Below, piece by piece: positions 17,294-27,762 of a DNA stretch of 64,000 nucleotides (the stretch's first letter is position 1; each line of letters begins with the position of its first letter). A model generated the notes under the pieces. That model was not told where the DNA came from and did no database searches. It saw nothing but the letters and a program-made list of their open reading frames with translations. The position numbers and the translations under genes are program-made. The DNA is from RFSX01 sp965230215 (GTDB lineage: Bacteria > Bacteroidota > Bacteroidia > Chitinophagales > Saprospiraceae), in contig CBDDKN010000001.1 in NCBI GenBank assembly GCA_965230215.1, forward strand, positions 2,108,001 to 2,172,000. The letters are read 5' to 3'.

Positions 17294-18902
17294 ATTTACC
17301 TGTTTCAAACCTTTTGAAATATTCATCCAACCCTGGCTGATTCAGTTTAAAACCTTCGGCCTCCTTGGCTTCATCTGCCATATTTCGAACGTCAAGCAAA
17401 AGCTGTTTTGAGTTGTATATTATGCCATCCTTAATGGTGTAATCAACACCACCAACACGTACGATTTCATTGTCATCGTCCAACTTGATTGTTCCGGTAC
17501 CGTAGAGCACTTTCAAGTTTTGTAATGGATTCTCAGCAATTAAAATGAGGTCTGCTTTTTTACCAACTTCAATACTCCCCACTTCGTCATCCATTCCAAG
17601 TGCCTCAGCTCCATAGAGTGTGGCGGATCTGATTACTTCCAGAGGGTGGAATCCGGCTTCACGGAGTAGTTCCAATTCACGAATGTACCCGAAACCATAA
17701 AGTTTAAAGATAAATCCTGAATCCGACCCTGCTGTAACTCTTCCTCCTCTGTTCTTGTACTCATTAACAAAGGTCATCCATAAGCGATAGTTTTCACGCC
17801 AATCCACTTCCTGCTCAGTGCCCCAATAATGCCAATAAGAACCATGAGATATTCTTGAAGGCAGAAAAAAGCGCCATAGACTAGGAAGTGTATATATCTC
17901 ATGCCATTCTTCTCTTCTAGCTCGATGCAGATCTCTGCTTGCCTCATAAATATTAAAAGTAGGATCTATGGTGAAATCAAGGTTCAGCAGAGAATCCATA
18001 ACATTATTCCAATGGTCCGAGAATGGTGGAGCAGCTTGCTTCCAAAGTCTTCCAGCTTCTTCAAATCGATGTTGTTCATTCTGATAATTATAGTCAAGCG
18101 GATAATCCTGAATCGTACGATCGACAAACAAAGCTTCAGGTAGACCATACCAATGTTCCATTGTAGTCAAGCCGGCGTTCGCAGAATGGAGCACATTCCA
18201 ACGTGCCACATCAAGCTGGGCATGATGACATGCGGATCGCAAGCCAAGTCTTTTATTCTCGCGCAGGGCCGCATCAAATATTTTAGGACTCAGACCAAAA
18301 AACTTAATACCATCAGCTCCCCTGTCTGCATTATCCTGAACCCACTGTGTTGTTTGTTCTACTGTCGATATGGGTGTTTTACTTCCCTGACCAAAAACCG
18401 TGTAGGCTTGTATCCTGGGAGCCGTAATTTTATTTTCCTGACTGAGCTTTTTATGCTTAAGCACCCAATCCAACCCATTGCCACAAGACGGATCCCTGAT
18501 TGTTGTTATGCCATGAGCCATCCAAAGCTTGAACACATATTCAGCATCAGCGCCTTGCGAAGTGCCGCCAATATGCCCATGCATATCTACAAAGCCTGGC
18601 AAAACATACATACCTGAAGCATCAACTTCATGCGCGCCCTCCTTGGCTTTGACTCTTCTATCCATACTTACCTCTACACCTGGGTAACCATATCGACTGA
18701 TACGTTTGATGATATTATTCTCAATAACAATGTCAACAGGGCCAATTGGAGGAGCTCCGGTTCCATCAATCATGATCGCTCCTCTGATTATAAGCTGATC
18801 AAATGGTCCTTCCCCCTCAGAAACAATTGGGGCTTCCTTGACCTGTCCGACTAAAAAGGAGGAAAGACAAGTGAACAAGAATAATGCTATCGCTTTTTTC
18901 AT
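17292..18902 (-). CDS. Exported amidohydrolase-superfamily metalloenzyme
   Basis: A 536-residue product from ATG 18900-18902; the frame could also start at the preceding TTG. The signal peptide is MKKAIALFLFTCLSSFLVGQ. The amidohydrolase TIM barrel carries the expected metal ligands: H108 and H110 in DMHGH, a possible bridging lysine K200 in GADGIKFF, H226/H227 in ACHHAQ, H250 in TMEHW and D394 in AGSDSG. The C-terminal strand region ALGMDDEVGSIEVGKKADLILI is typical of imidazolonepropionase, prolidase and dipeptidase-like members. It would hydrolyse an amide or cyclic amide in the periplasm; the substrate is unknown. It starts 4 bases after the esterase stop, so the pair is most likely one transcription unit. 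Confidence 0.88.
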   Translation of the reverse strand: MKKAIALFLFTCLSSFLVGQVKEAPIVSEGEGPFDQLIIRGAIMIDGTGAPPIGPVDIVIENNIIKRISRYGYPGVEVSMDRRVKAKEGAHEVDASGMYVLPGFVDMHGHIGGTSQGADAEYVFKLWMAHGITTIRDPSCGNGLDWVLKHKKLSQENKITAPRIQAYTVFGQGSKTPISTVEQTTQWVQDNADRGADGIKFFGLSPKIFDAALRENKRLGLRSACHHAQLDVARWNVLHSANAGLTTMEHWYGLPEALFVDRTIQDYPLDYNYQNEQHRFEEAGRLWKQAAPPFSDHWNNVMDSLLNLDFTIDPTFNIYEASRDLHRARREEWHEIYTLPSLWRFFLPSRISHGSYWHYWGTEQEVDWRENYRLWMTFVNEYKNRGGRVTAGSDSGFIFKLYGFGYIRELELLREAGFHPLEVIRSATLYGAEALGMDDEVGSIEVGKKADLILIAENPLQNLKVLYGTGTIKLDDDNEIVRVGGVDYTIKDGIIYNSKQLLLDVRNMADEAKEAEGFKLNQPGLDEYFKRFETGK

Positions 18903-18906
18903 CAAT

Positions 18907-19725
18907 TCAAGATTTGAAACATTCTACAAAATAGTCCAATTGTTCGAAAAGCACTTTCCTTACAAAAGACCAGTCATGATGACCAGGATAAATTCTAATG
19001 ATATGATCGATATTCTGTTGGATTAATTTCTGCTCAAGTTTTCTGTTTACCTCTAAGAAAAAATCATCCTCACCACAAAATATATACAACTGTAACTCAT
19101 CATCAGCATACTTCTTTGCTATTTCGGTCACAGCATACCCACCCCATCGTTTTTGATTCTCCATATATGGACCAAGGATATCCTGAAGATTCCAATACAT
19201 TGGAAAAGCTCGAATATCCACACCTCCGCTAATGCTACCAGCAATGTCCCATATATCAGGATACTTAAAAGCCCCATATAATGCCCCATGGCCACCCATA
19301 CTGAAACCGGTAATTGCTCTTCCATCAGGATCTTTACGGACTTTAAAATTTGATTCCACTGCGTCTACCAATTCTTTATTGATGTAAGTTCCGAATTTAT
19401 AATCATCCTTAACAGGGCTATCCAGGTACCAACTATAAGTATTCCCATCCGGGCAAACTATCACAATGTCATTATCTGAAGCATATCTTTTTAGCTCGGG
19501 CACGGCGCGAACCCAATCAGCATAATTGCCACCGTGACCGTGCAACAAAAAAACGACTGGAAAAGGATCAGAATCAGAGCCGTAAGATTCAGGCAGTATA
19601 ATAATATTCGAAATAAGCCTATTCATGCTTTGAGAAAGCACATCAAATTTCTGCACCTGACAAATAGCTAAGCCATTGACTATCAGAAATATAAAAATTG
19701 TTGACAGGTATTTTGCAAATCGCAT
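18907..19725 (-). CDS. Exported esterase (esterase D / antigen 85-like fold)
   Basis: A 272-residue product from ATG 19723-19725. The frame is open 54 bases further to 19779, but this ATG begins a compact signal peptide, MRFAKYLSTIFIFLIVNGLA, and is preferred. It is an alpha/beta hydrolase of the putative esterase family: oxyanion-region LLHGHGG (60-66), nucleophile elbow GFSMGG with S142, acid residue in FCGEDD (D220 or D221), and the histidine in PGHHDW (H249 or H250). Relatives hydrolyse feruloyl, acetyl or other ester groups on polysaccharides or S-formylglutathione; the signal peptide argues against the last. It is the first gene of a two-gene unit with the amidohydrolase and is divergent from the large repeat protein at 19821. 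Confidence 0.88.
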   Translation of the reverse strand: MRFAKYLSTIFIFLIVNGLAICQVQKFDVLSQSMNRLISNIIILPESYGSDSDPFPVVFLLHGHGGNYADWVRAVPELKRYASDNDIVIVCPDGNTYSWYLDSPVKDDYKFGTYINKELVDAVESNFKVRKDPDGRAITGFSMGGHGALYGAFKYPDIWDIAGSISGGVDIRAFPMYWNLQDILGPYMENQKRWGGYAVTEIAKKYADDELQLYIFCGEDDFFLEVNRKLEQKLIQQNIDHIIRIYPGHHDWSFVRKVLFEQLDYFVECFKS

Positions 19726-19820
19726 ATTTAAGATCATCAAAGCAATATTAATAATTAATATTTGAGCAGTTTTTACCAATTAAGGTAGAAATCTTTAGAT
19801 ACCGAAACGAACACCCTGAA

Positions 19821-22800
19821 ATGAAATGGTCTTATAGGCATACCATTATATTATGCATATCATTCATTGGAATCTTGAGCACCAATGGATTGAATGCCAA
19901 CAATTCCATTGAAATCAGGGAAGTATTGCATACACAAGAAATATGTAATCTGGCCAACGGCACCATTACCATTCTGATAGACAATCCTGATCCTTCTACA
20001 TTATATTCAGTTGATAACGGCATTAATTTTCAGACTTCTAACTTCTTTGATAATCTCGAAGCAGGTGACTATCTTATTCTGGTAGTAGATAACAGTGGAT
20101 GTAGTGAAACGATGTCCGTTCAGATTGTAAATGCTCCGGAACCTGAAGTTACGCTTGATATAAACTGTATTGATGGCACCAATACTGTCAATATTGATAT
20201 GACTCCATTTAGGACAGGGATCTTCCCTTTTAACTATCAGTGGTTGACACCTGACAGTACCATCATACGAACCCAGGACATAAGCAATGCACCACCTGGA
20301 ACATATACAGTAAGTGTTACCGACAGGTTAGGCTGTGAAATAGATTCTACATTTACCATAGAACCTTGTTGTCAACTAGAATTACAGTGTGCCTCGGATA
20401 GCATCTACTTTGATTGCCTATCTGACCTGCCTTCCATTCCAGATGTTTTTCTTGATCCTGTTTCAGAAAACAGAGAAGATTCCTTGATGCTCGAAGTATT
20501 GGGAATGCCTGCAAGAGGAATGTGCAATGATATAATCGCTCAAGCTGAAGAACAATATTTTTATCCGGCATCTTGTCATGAAGGACCATTAGAAATCATA
20601 CGCATTTTCACAGCCAGTGATGGTGTAAGTACCACAGAATGCATCATACACTATTTTATTGAAAACTACGAAGCAGTAAGCCTTGAAACGGAAGCTTCTA
20701 ACCTGAATATGAGTTGTTCGGAGAACGTAGACAGTGTTATGGGCATATGGCTGGAATTGAATGGTTATGCAGAGTTTCAGAGTTGTCAGGATTCGCTTGA
20801 ATATATCACACTGCCTACCCAATTAGAGATCGACTACAGTTGTATTGGCAATGGCCAACTTGATGTCAACTTTATCAGTACCGATGACTGTAATAATTCC
20901 GTACAAACGAGCGGTACCATATATGTTGTAGATGATCAAGCTCCATTTCTCGAATGTCCTCCTTCGGTCGTATTGGACATCAGAGAAAATGATATCGAAG
21001 TATTGGTAGATGCTTGGCTCGATAGTTATACAAGTTATGATAATTGCAGTGATGTAAATATCACTCATGATTTTCAAGATATTGAATACAGCACGCTATG
21101 TAGTGATCAGATTACCAGCGTAAACTTTACTGCAGCTGATGATTGTCAGAACATTTCTGAGTGTATCACAGAGTTACAACTCAGCTTTCCATTGAATCCG
21201 GAACTGACTTGTCCAGATGATTTTGAAATAGTGTGTACTGACATTAGTTATTCCAATGAACTTAGCGATTGGTTAGATTTATTTGGGGCTAGTTCAAACG
21301 GTGAAGAAATCGAGTTTGTTCTTACAACAGTGCTTGATGTGAATATGACATTCGAGTGTCAGCAGAGCATTCCAGTGCTGGCAAGCATCGATGATCCATG
21401 TTTTCCAAATCTGACCTGCTTTTCGCATGTAAGGGTAAATGACTCTACCCCACCAGTAATAAATTGTCCTAACGATATCACAATTGACTCCAGGAATCCT
21501 GATGCAGATAATATCCTTTCAAATTGGATAAGCGAAGCTTCGGCAAATGATGATTGTTCAATTGCTGATTTCAATAATGACATACATACTATCGATTGGT
21601 CATCTGTATGTTATACCATTGAAATAGAAGCTGTATTTACCGCAAGCGATAATTGTGATAATCAATCTACATGTATATCGATTCTAACTGTAGATGCCGA
21701 TGAGCAAGTAGTATTCAATTGTCCTGAAGATCTCAGTATTAATTGCAGTAATACGCTTAATCAAAGTGTTGTAGACGACTGGATATTAGAATTCAGCGCT
21801 GAAGTAGGGACACAAGAGCTGAGTTTGGATGTGAATAACAGTTTTGATAGCAGTGTCGCTATCGCCTGTAATGATGTATTCCCGGTAACAGTAAGAGTTG
21901 ATGACCCATGTGCACAAAACCTACAATGCCAAAGATTTATTCGTGTCGAAGACTCTACGGCACCTCAATTGACCTGTCCGCAGGATATTACTTTTAGCAA
22001 TGACCAAGTTCAATTGACAGATGATATTATGAATTGGCTTAGTGGTGCCAATGCTATTGATGACTGTGACGTGATTTCAGTAAGTCACGATTACCAGATC
22101 CAGGATTACAGTCAAATATGTGAAGAGGTCATAACTGAAGTTGGTTTCCAAGCCACCGACCTGTGTTTAAATATATCTGAATGTAACTCAGTGCTTACAA
22201 TTTCTGTCGATACTAATTTTGGTATTTCATGTCCGGCATCTTTGATAATTGATTGCAGCCAAATTGATAACAGTACAGAGATTAACAACTGGCTGAACAC
22301 ATTTGAAGCAGATCTTTCGGGTACAGTGACTCCTGTATTGTTGGAAAGCAATTATGACCCAAACCAGATATTAGAATGTAACGATTCATTTGAATTTACT
22401 TGTCGGATTGACCACCATTGTGCTACAGGCATATCTTGTGTTTCCACTATTCGGGTAGAAGATAATGAAGCACCAGAGATTAACTGCCCTTCAAGCATGA
22501 CCGTTTCTAACAGAGATTTAGACATCGATATCAAAATTGCAGATTGGCTGGATCAAGCTCAGGCTACAGATGCATGCGATGCGGTTACTGTTGATCATGA
22601 TTTTGAGAGTTTGGAATGGACGGAGATATGTGATGATCAAGAATTGGTTGTTCACTTTTCAACAGAAGACAACTGCAATAATATCGCTGATTGCGCATCA
22701 AATATTAATATTATTGCTGATAACAATTTTAGTTTAAATTGCCCTGATGATATAATTGTAAACTGTGCTGAAGGAGATTATACAATTGCCATTGAAAACT

Positions 22801-24794
22801 GGCTTGGCGGCTTTACTGCAGACGTAAGCGGACAGGAATTACCAGTTGAAATTCAAACAGCATATAACTCCCAAATGTCTTTTGGTTGTAATGATGTCAT
22901 TCCAGTATATGCCAGCATTGATGCGCTTTGTGCTCAGAACAACTCATGCACACAATATATCAGAGTTGAAGATAACGAGGGGCCATCATTAGAATGCCCT
23001 GAAGATATTACGATAAACCCACGAGATCTTGACCTCGACAACATTTTGAACACCTGGCTTCTATCGGCATCTGCGATAGATGATTGTAATACAGTACAGG
23101 TTTCAAATGATTTTCAAAATCCGGAGTGGAACACAATCTGCTCTCAGGAAAATTACGAAATCACCTTTTCATCAACTGACCTGTGTCAAAATAGAAGCAG
23201 TTGTTCTTCATTGATTTCAGTAGTTCCTCAATTTAACATGGTCTTACATTGTCCGGATAATCTTGAGATCACCTGTGTTGCAGATGATACACACAATGAA
23301 ATAGAAAGCTGGATCTCAGAATTTAGCGGTGAAGACAGCGGACAGGTTCTACCGGTCAATGTTTCAAGTGCATATAGTGCGGTTTCGGATTTGAATTGTG
23401 GAGATATCTTTGAATTCAGTTGTGAACTCATAGATCCCTGCGCAGATAATATTAGATGTAACAGACTAATTCGCATAATTGACCAAGAGGCGCCTGAGAT
23501 TATCTGCCCTCAAAATATTTCATTGACAACGCTTGATGAAAATGCGGTTGATCTGATTGCAGATATTGTTAGCAATGTATCAGCAACAGACAATTGCGAG
23601 GTTGAAAGATTTGAGTCTGATCTGGACCTTTTAGCATTTGAAAATCTTTGTGAGGTCATAGGTGATAATACAATTGGCTTCTATGCTATTGACGGCTGTG
23701 ACAACAGAACAGATTGCCAATTCAAAGTAATCGTTGAAGAAGTTACGATAGCTTTGACATGTCCTAATCAGGTAACGATAGAGTGTGATGGTCAATCCAA
23801 TGAGGATATAATTGAGGCGTGGATCACAGAGGCTTCTTCTAATGATATATATGCAAACAGTTATCCTGTCAGTTCAGATTATACTCTGCCAAATGATATG
23901 AGCTGTGACTTTGTTGTGGCGGTAGATTTTGAAAGTTTTGATGTATGTGGGAATGTATATAATTGCAGTTCTCAGATTCGTATACAGGATACTACAGCAC
24001 CAGAAATAAATTGTCCTGAACCATATTATGTCAATCTAAATGACAATGATGCTTCAACTCAGATCATTCAATGGTTGGAAGCAGTAGAATCAACAGATAA
24101 CTGTACATCTATTGATGTGTCGAATGATTTTGAAGTAGATACAGATGAGATTATTTGTGAAGAGACCTTTATGGTTGAATTCAATTCAATCGATGCTTGT
24201 GAGAACAGCAATAACTGTATTACCGAAATAACAATTGAGAGTCCGGGAGAAATTAATATTGTTTGCCCAGAACCTATTGCGGCTTTGCCTTGCTTTGATG
24301 CAAACAATAATCTTGTCAATGGTTTCCTTCAGGCATTTGAAGTCAGCTCCATATATGAATATGAAACACTTCATGATTTTGACTGGAATAACATTGATAC
24401 TGAATGCGAAGAAGCCTTCGAAGTAGAGGTGAGCTTTATTGCGACAGACATTTGCAGAAACGAGGCGGCATGTGTAGAGATTTTAGAATTCCTTCCAGAA
24501 GCCAAAATCTACATTCCGAATGTATTTTCACCTTCAGGTAATGGTGCTAACAGATATTTTACTGTATATGGCAACAGCTCTGTAGTCCAAGTCAATAGTA
24601 TGATAATATTTGATCGCTGGGGATCTCCAGTCTTTGAGAAAGATAATTTTGAGGTCAACATCGATGAGCTGGGATGGGATGGATTCAAGCATGATAAATT
24701 GCTTCAGGACCAGGTTTTCAGCTACTACATAATCGTCGAAGATATCTTCGGAGATACGCATGAAAAATCCGGTACTGTCCAGTTGTTACGCTGA
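19821..24794 (+). CDS. Large T9SS type B surface protein with seven ~170-residue repeats
   Basis: A 1657-residue exported protein. The signal sequence MKWSYRHTIILCISFIGILS leads to a SprB-like segment (GTYTVSVTDRLGC, about residue 155). Seven divergent units follow, opening with an HYR-like ECP or NCP motif at about residues 373, 542, 713, 883, 1053, 1224 and 1392, a spacing of about 170. Each pairs a DNC-type half with a second LxCPxDxxIxC half, and keeps WL and cysteine positions (for example DWLDLFGA, NWLNTFEA, NWLGGFTA). The C-terminal 95 residues, from YIPNVFSPSGNG through IFDRWG to a GWDG turn, are the CHU_C gliding-associated tail that directs T9SS export without a PNP-type domain. It is probably adhesive or structural on the cell surface. 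No enzymatic motif was seen. Confidence 0.85.
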   Translation: MKWSYRHTIILCISFIGILSTNGLNANNSIEIREVLHTQEICNLANGTITILIDNPDPSTLYSVDNGINFQTSNFFDNLEAGDYLILVVDNSGCSETMSVQIVNAPEPEVTLDINCIDGTNTVNIDMTPFRTGIFPFNYQWLTPDSTIIRTQDISNAPPGTYTVSVTDRLGCEIDSTFTIEPCCQLELQCASDSIYFDCLSDLPSIPDVFLDPVSENREDSLMLEVLGMPARGMCNDIIAQAEEQYFYPASCHEGPLEIIRIFTASDGVSTTECIIHYFIENYEAVSLETEASNLNMSCSENVDSVMGIWLELNGYAEFQSCQDSLEYITLPTQLEIDYSCIGNGQLDVNFISTDDCNNSVQTSGTIYVVDDQAPFLECPPSVVLDIRENDIEVLVDAWLDSYTSYDNCSDVNITHDFQDIEYSTLCSDQITSVNFTAADDCQNISECITELQLSFPLNPELTCPDDFEIVCTDISYSNELSDWLDLFGASSNGEEIEFVLTTVLDVNMTFECQQSIPVLASIDDPCFPNLTCFSHVRVNDSTPPVINCPNDITIDSRNPDADNILSNWISEASANDDCSIADFNNDIHTIDWSSVCYTIEIEAVFTASDNCDNQSTCISILTVDADEQVVFNCPEDLSINCSNTLNQSVVDDWILEFSAEVGTQELSLDVNNSFDSSVAIACNDVFPVTVRVDDPCAQNLQCQRFIRVEDSTAPQLTCPQDITFSNDQVQLTDDIMNWLSGANAIDDCDVISVSHDYQIQDYSQICEEVITEVGFQATDLCLNISECNSVLTISVDTNFGISCPASLIIDCSQIDNSTEINNWLNTFEADLSGTVTPVLLESNYDPNQILECNDSFEFTCRIDHHCATGISCVSTIRVEDNEAPEINCPSSMTVSNRDLDIDIKIADWLDQAQATDACDAVTVDHDFESLEWTEICDDQELVVHFSTEDNCNNIADCASNINIIADNNFSLNCPDDIIVNCAEGDYTIAIENWLGGFTADVSGQELPVEIQTAYNSQMSFGCNDVIPVYASIDALCAQNNSCTQYIRVEDNEGPSLECPEDITINPRDLDLDNILNTWLLSASAIDDCNTVQVSNDFQNPEWNTICSQENYEITFSSTDLCQNRSSCSSLISVVPQFNMVLHCPDNLEITCVADDTHNEIESWISEFSGEDSGQVLPVNVSSAYSAVSDLNCGDIFEFSCELIDPCADNIRCNRLIRIIDQEAPEIICPQNISLTTLDENAVDLIADIVSNVSATDNCEVERFESDLDLLAFENLCEVIGDNTIGFYAIDGCDNRTDCQFKVIVEEVTIALTCPNQVTIECDGQSNEDIIEAWITEASSNDIYANSYPVSSDYTLPNDMSCDFVVAVDFESFDVCGNVYNCSSQIRIQDTTAPEINCPEPYYVNLNDNDASTQIIQWLEAVESTDNCTSIDVSNDFEVDTDEIICEETFMVEFNSIDACENSNNCITEITIESPGEINIVCPEPIAALPCFDANNNLVNGFLQAFEVSSIYEYETLHDFDWNNIDTECEEAFEVEVSFIATDICRNEAACVEILEFLPEAKIYIPNVFSPSGNGANRYFTVYGNSSVVQVNSMIIFDRWGSPVFEKDNFEVNIDELGWDGFKHDKLLQDQVFSYYIIVEDIFGDTHEKSGTVQLLR

Positions 24795-24843
24795 TCTAAG
24801 TGTAACATTTTCAGAAGCTTCCTGACATATTTAACTTTTGGAT

Positions 24844-24851
24844 TATATTTG
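24844..24851 (+). promoter_or_regulatory. Candidate -7 element for carB
   Basis: TATATTTG fits TAnnTTTG and lies 28 bases before the carB ATG. No TTG or TTTG stands at the expected distance upstream, so only half of the promoter is supported. Confidence 0.4.
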
Positions 24852-24879
24852 TGCCGATTTGAACTAACCACTTACGCTT

Positions 24880-27696
24880 ATGCCTCGTGATAACTCCATA
24901 AAATCGGTGCTGATAATTGGAAGCGGACCTATTATTATTGGACAAGCTTGCGAATTTGATTATTCAGGAACTCAAGCCTCTCGCTCTCTCATGGAAGAGG
25001 GTATTGAAGTAAGTTTGATAAACTCCAATCCAGCAACTATTATGACTGATCCGATTACTGCGGATCATATTTATCTCAAACCATTAACTGTTGACAGTCT
25101 TAGGGAAATTCTTCAGGAAAGACAAATAGATGCTGTACTCGCTACAATGGGAGGACAGACGGCCCTGAATCTTGCAATTGAAGCTGGTAAACAAGGGCTA
25201 TGGGAAGAATTCAATGTAAAACTAATTGGTGTGGATCTGGATGCCATTGAGTTGGCTGAAAACAGAGAAGCATTTAAAGAGCACATTGGAACTATAGGAC
25301 TGAGCAAAGCACCATCCTATATTGCAAACTCATTTCTGGAAGGAAAGGATGCCGCACAGAAAATCGGATTTCCTTTGGTGATAAGACCTTCCTACACCCT
25401 TGGTGGAACAGGTGGAGGTTTTGTAATGACTGAAGATCAATTTGATGAGGCATTGAGAAGAGGTCTTGATGCATCACCTACCCATGAGGTACTCGTAGAA
25501 AAAGCTGTATTGGGATGGAAAGAATATGAGTTGGAGTTGTTGAGAGACGCCAATGATAATGTGGTTATCATCTGTACAGTGGAAAATCTAGACCCGATGG
25601 GAATTCATACGGGTGACAGTATAACTGTGGCGCCAGCGATGACGCTTTCAGATACGGCATATCAAGAGATGAGAAATCAGGCTATTCGCTTGATGCGTTC
25701 CATGGGTAATTTTGCTGGTGGTTGTAATATCCAATTTTCAATCAACCCTGACACAGAAGAATTGATTTGTATTGAAATCAATCCAAGGGTATCAAGAAGT
25801 TCAGCCTTGGCAAGTAAAGCAACCGGTTATCCGATTGCAAAAATTGCTGCGAAACTCGCGATTGGATATACACTCGACGAGCTAAATAATCAGATTACAA
25901 AAACGACATCGGCATACTTTGAGCCTACGCTTGACTATGTAATTGTAAAGATGCCAAGATGGAATTTTGAAAAATTCTATGGCTCCGACCATACTCTCGG
26001 ACTTCAGATGAAAAGTGTGGGTGAGGTGATGGCCATCGGTCGAAATTTCCTTGAAGCATTACAGAAGGCATGTCAAAGTCAGGAAAACAACAGAGCTGGT
26101 CTCGGTGCAGATAAGAAAGAATGGATTAAAACAGAGGACATTCTTGAAAGACTTGAAAAGGTAAGTGATGACCGTATATATAGAGTAAAAGATGCGATCA
26201 GACTTGGTGTACCTTTAAAGTCGGTTTTCAATCTTACGAAAATTGATCCATGGTACCTTAAGCAGATCAAGCATTTGGTTAAGCTTGAAAACAAACTGAT
26301 GTCCTTCAATATTCCTGAAGATATTCCTGCGGAATTTATGATGGAGCTTAAGACTGTTGGATATTCAGATGCTCAGATTGCCTGGTTGATGCGTGTCAGC
26401 GAAGATGATGTGAGGAAATACCGTAAGAAACTGGGTATCAGAAGAACATATAAAATGGTGGATACCTGTGCAGCAGAATTTGAAGCACATACACCTTATT
26501 ACTATTCTACATTCGATCAGGAAAACGAAAGTCTGGTAACAGATAAAAAGAAAATCGTAGTTCTTGGTTCGGGTCCAAACAGGATCGGACAAGGAATCGA
26601 GTTTGATTATTGCTGTGTGCACGGGGTACTTGCGATTAAGGAAGCTGGTTATGAATCTATAATGATCAATTGTAATCCGGAAACAGTATCAACGGATTTT
26701 GATATTTCTGATAAACTTTATTTCGAGCCAATTTATTGGGAACATCTTCAAGAGATATTGGAACATGAAAAACCTGAAGGTGTGATCGTTCAGTTGGGAG
26801 GTCAAACGGCCTTAAAGCTGGCAGAAACAATCGAAAAAAATGGTTACAAAATCATAGGAACCAATTTTGAAAGTATGGACCTTGCTGAAGATAGGGGACG
26901 CTTTTCAGATTTATTAAAAGAACTTGATATACCATATCCTCGCTACGGCGTTGCTCAGGATGTTGAAGAAGCAATAGAAGTTGCCAATGAAGTAACTTAT
27001 CCTGTTCTTGTAAGACCATCATATGTGTTGGGTGGTCAGCGTATGAGAATTGTAATCAATGATCAAGAGCTTGAAAGACATGTATTAAGCATCTTCAAGC
27101 ATATGCCAGATAACAGAGTATTGATCGATCAATTCCTGGAGCGTGCGAAAGAGGCAGAAGTAGATGCTATTTTTGACGGTGATGAATTGTTGATTATGGG
27201 TATCATGGAACATATTGAACCAGCGGGCATCCACTCAGGTGACAGCTCAGCTGTGCTTCCTACATACTCACTTTCAGAGCAAGCTGTCAAGACTATGGAA
27301 GAATATACACTGAAGATTGCAAAGGCACTTAACATCAAGGGGCTTATCAATATTCAGTTTGCAATAAAAGACGATAAAGTATTTGTGATAGAGGCCAACC
27401 CAAGAGCTTCAAGAACAACACCATTTATTGCCAAAGCCTATAAGGTACCATTCTTAAAAATTGCAACTCATGTTATGATGGGTACGAAGAAAATTAAAGA
27501 CTTCGAATTCGTCAAAGACATGGAAGGATACGCAATCAAGGTTCCGGTATTCTCATTCAACAAATTCCCAAATGTAGACAAGCAATTGGGCCCTGAAATG
27601 AAATCAACTGGTGAGGCAATCCGATTTATCAAAGACTTGAAAGACCCATTCTTTAGAAAGTTAGATAAAGAAAGGAGTATGTTTCTTAGTAGATAA
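24880..27696 (+). CDS. carB: Carbamoyl-phosphate synthase large subunit, lacking MGS domain
   Basis: Makes carbamoyl phosphate from ammonia (channelled from the CarA glutaminase), bicarbonate and two ATP, feeding pyrimidine and arginine synthesis in the cytoplasm. The product is 938 residues, against about 1073 in E. coli. The two homologous ATP-grasp halves are complete: the first starts GSGPIIIGQACEFDYSGTQA (residues 13-32), with NSNPATIMTDP and EINPRVSRSSALASKATGYP, and the second starts GSGPNRIGQGIEFDY (about 563), with EANPRASRTTPFIAKAYKVP. The frame ends shortly after EMKSTGEAIRF, just where the C-terminal methylglyoxal-synthase-like allosteric domain (UMP/ornithine control) begins in the long form. 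There is a clean stop and a strong terminator, so this looks like a natural short form. carA is not adjacent. Confidence 0.95.
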   Translation: MPRDNSIKSVLIIGSGPIIIGQACEFDYSGTQASRSLMEEGIEVSLINSNPATIMTDPITADHIYLKPLTVDSLREILQERQIDAVLATMGGQTALNLAIEAGKQGLWEEFNVKLIGVDLDAIELAENREAFKEHIGTIGLSKAPSYIANSFLEGKDAAQKIGFPLVIRPSYTLGGTGGGFVMTEDQFDEALRRGLDASPTHEVLVEKAVLGWKEYELELLRDANDNVVIICTVENLDPMGIHTGDSITVAPAMTLSDTAYQEMRNQAIRLMRSMGNFAGGCNIQFSINPDTEELICIEINPRVSRSSALASKATGYPIAKIAAKLAIGYTLDELNNQITKTTSAYFEPTLDYVIVKMPRWNFEKFYGSDHTLGLQMKSVGEVMAIGRNFLEALQKACQSQENNRAGLGADKKEWIKTEDILERLEKVSDDRIYRVKDAIRLGVPLKSVFNLTKIDPWYLKQIKHLVKLENKLMSFNIPEDIPAEFMMELKTVGYSDAQIAWLMRVSEDDVRKYRKKLGIRRTYKMVDTCAAEFEAHTPYYYSTFDQENESLVTDKKKIVVLGSGPNRIGQGIEFDYCCVHGVLAIKEAGYESIMINCNPETVSTDFDISDKLYFEPIYWEHLQEILEHEKPEGVIVQLGGQTALKLAETIEKNGYKIIGTNFESMDLAEDRGRFSDLLKELDIPYPRYGVAQDVEEAIEVANEVTYPVLVRPSYVLGGQRMRIVINDQELERHVLSIFKHMPDNRVLIDQFLERAKEAEVDAIFDGDELLIMGIMEHIEPAGIHSGDSSAVLPTYSLSEQAVKTMEEYTLKIAKALNIKGLINIQFAIKDDKVFVIEANPRASRTTPFIAKAYKVPFLKIATHVMMGTKKIKDFEFVKDMEGYAIKVPVFSFNKFPNVDKQLGPEMKSTGEAIRFIKDLKDPFFRKLDKERSMFLSR

Positions 27697-27710
27697 AATC
27701 AAGCAAACAA

Positions 27711-27746
27711 AAAAAGGGGCAACAAAACTGTTGCCCCTTTTTTTTA
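27711..27746. terminator. Bidirectional terminator between carB and the ompH pair
   Basis: AAAAAGGGGCAACA (27711-27724) pairs perfectly with TGTTGCCCCTTTTT (27729-27742) across a 4-base loop, with T runs on both strands. It lies 14 bases after the carB stop and 17 bases past the ompH stop, and serves both convergent units. Confidence 0.92.
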
Positions 27747-27762
27747 TTCTGTTTTTTTACAA

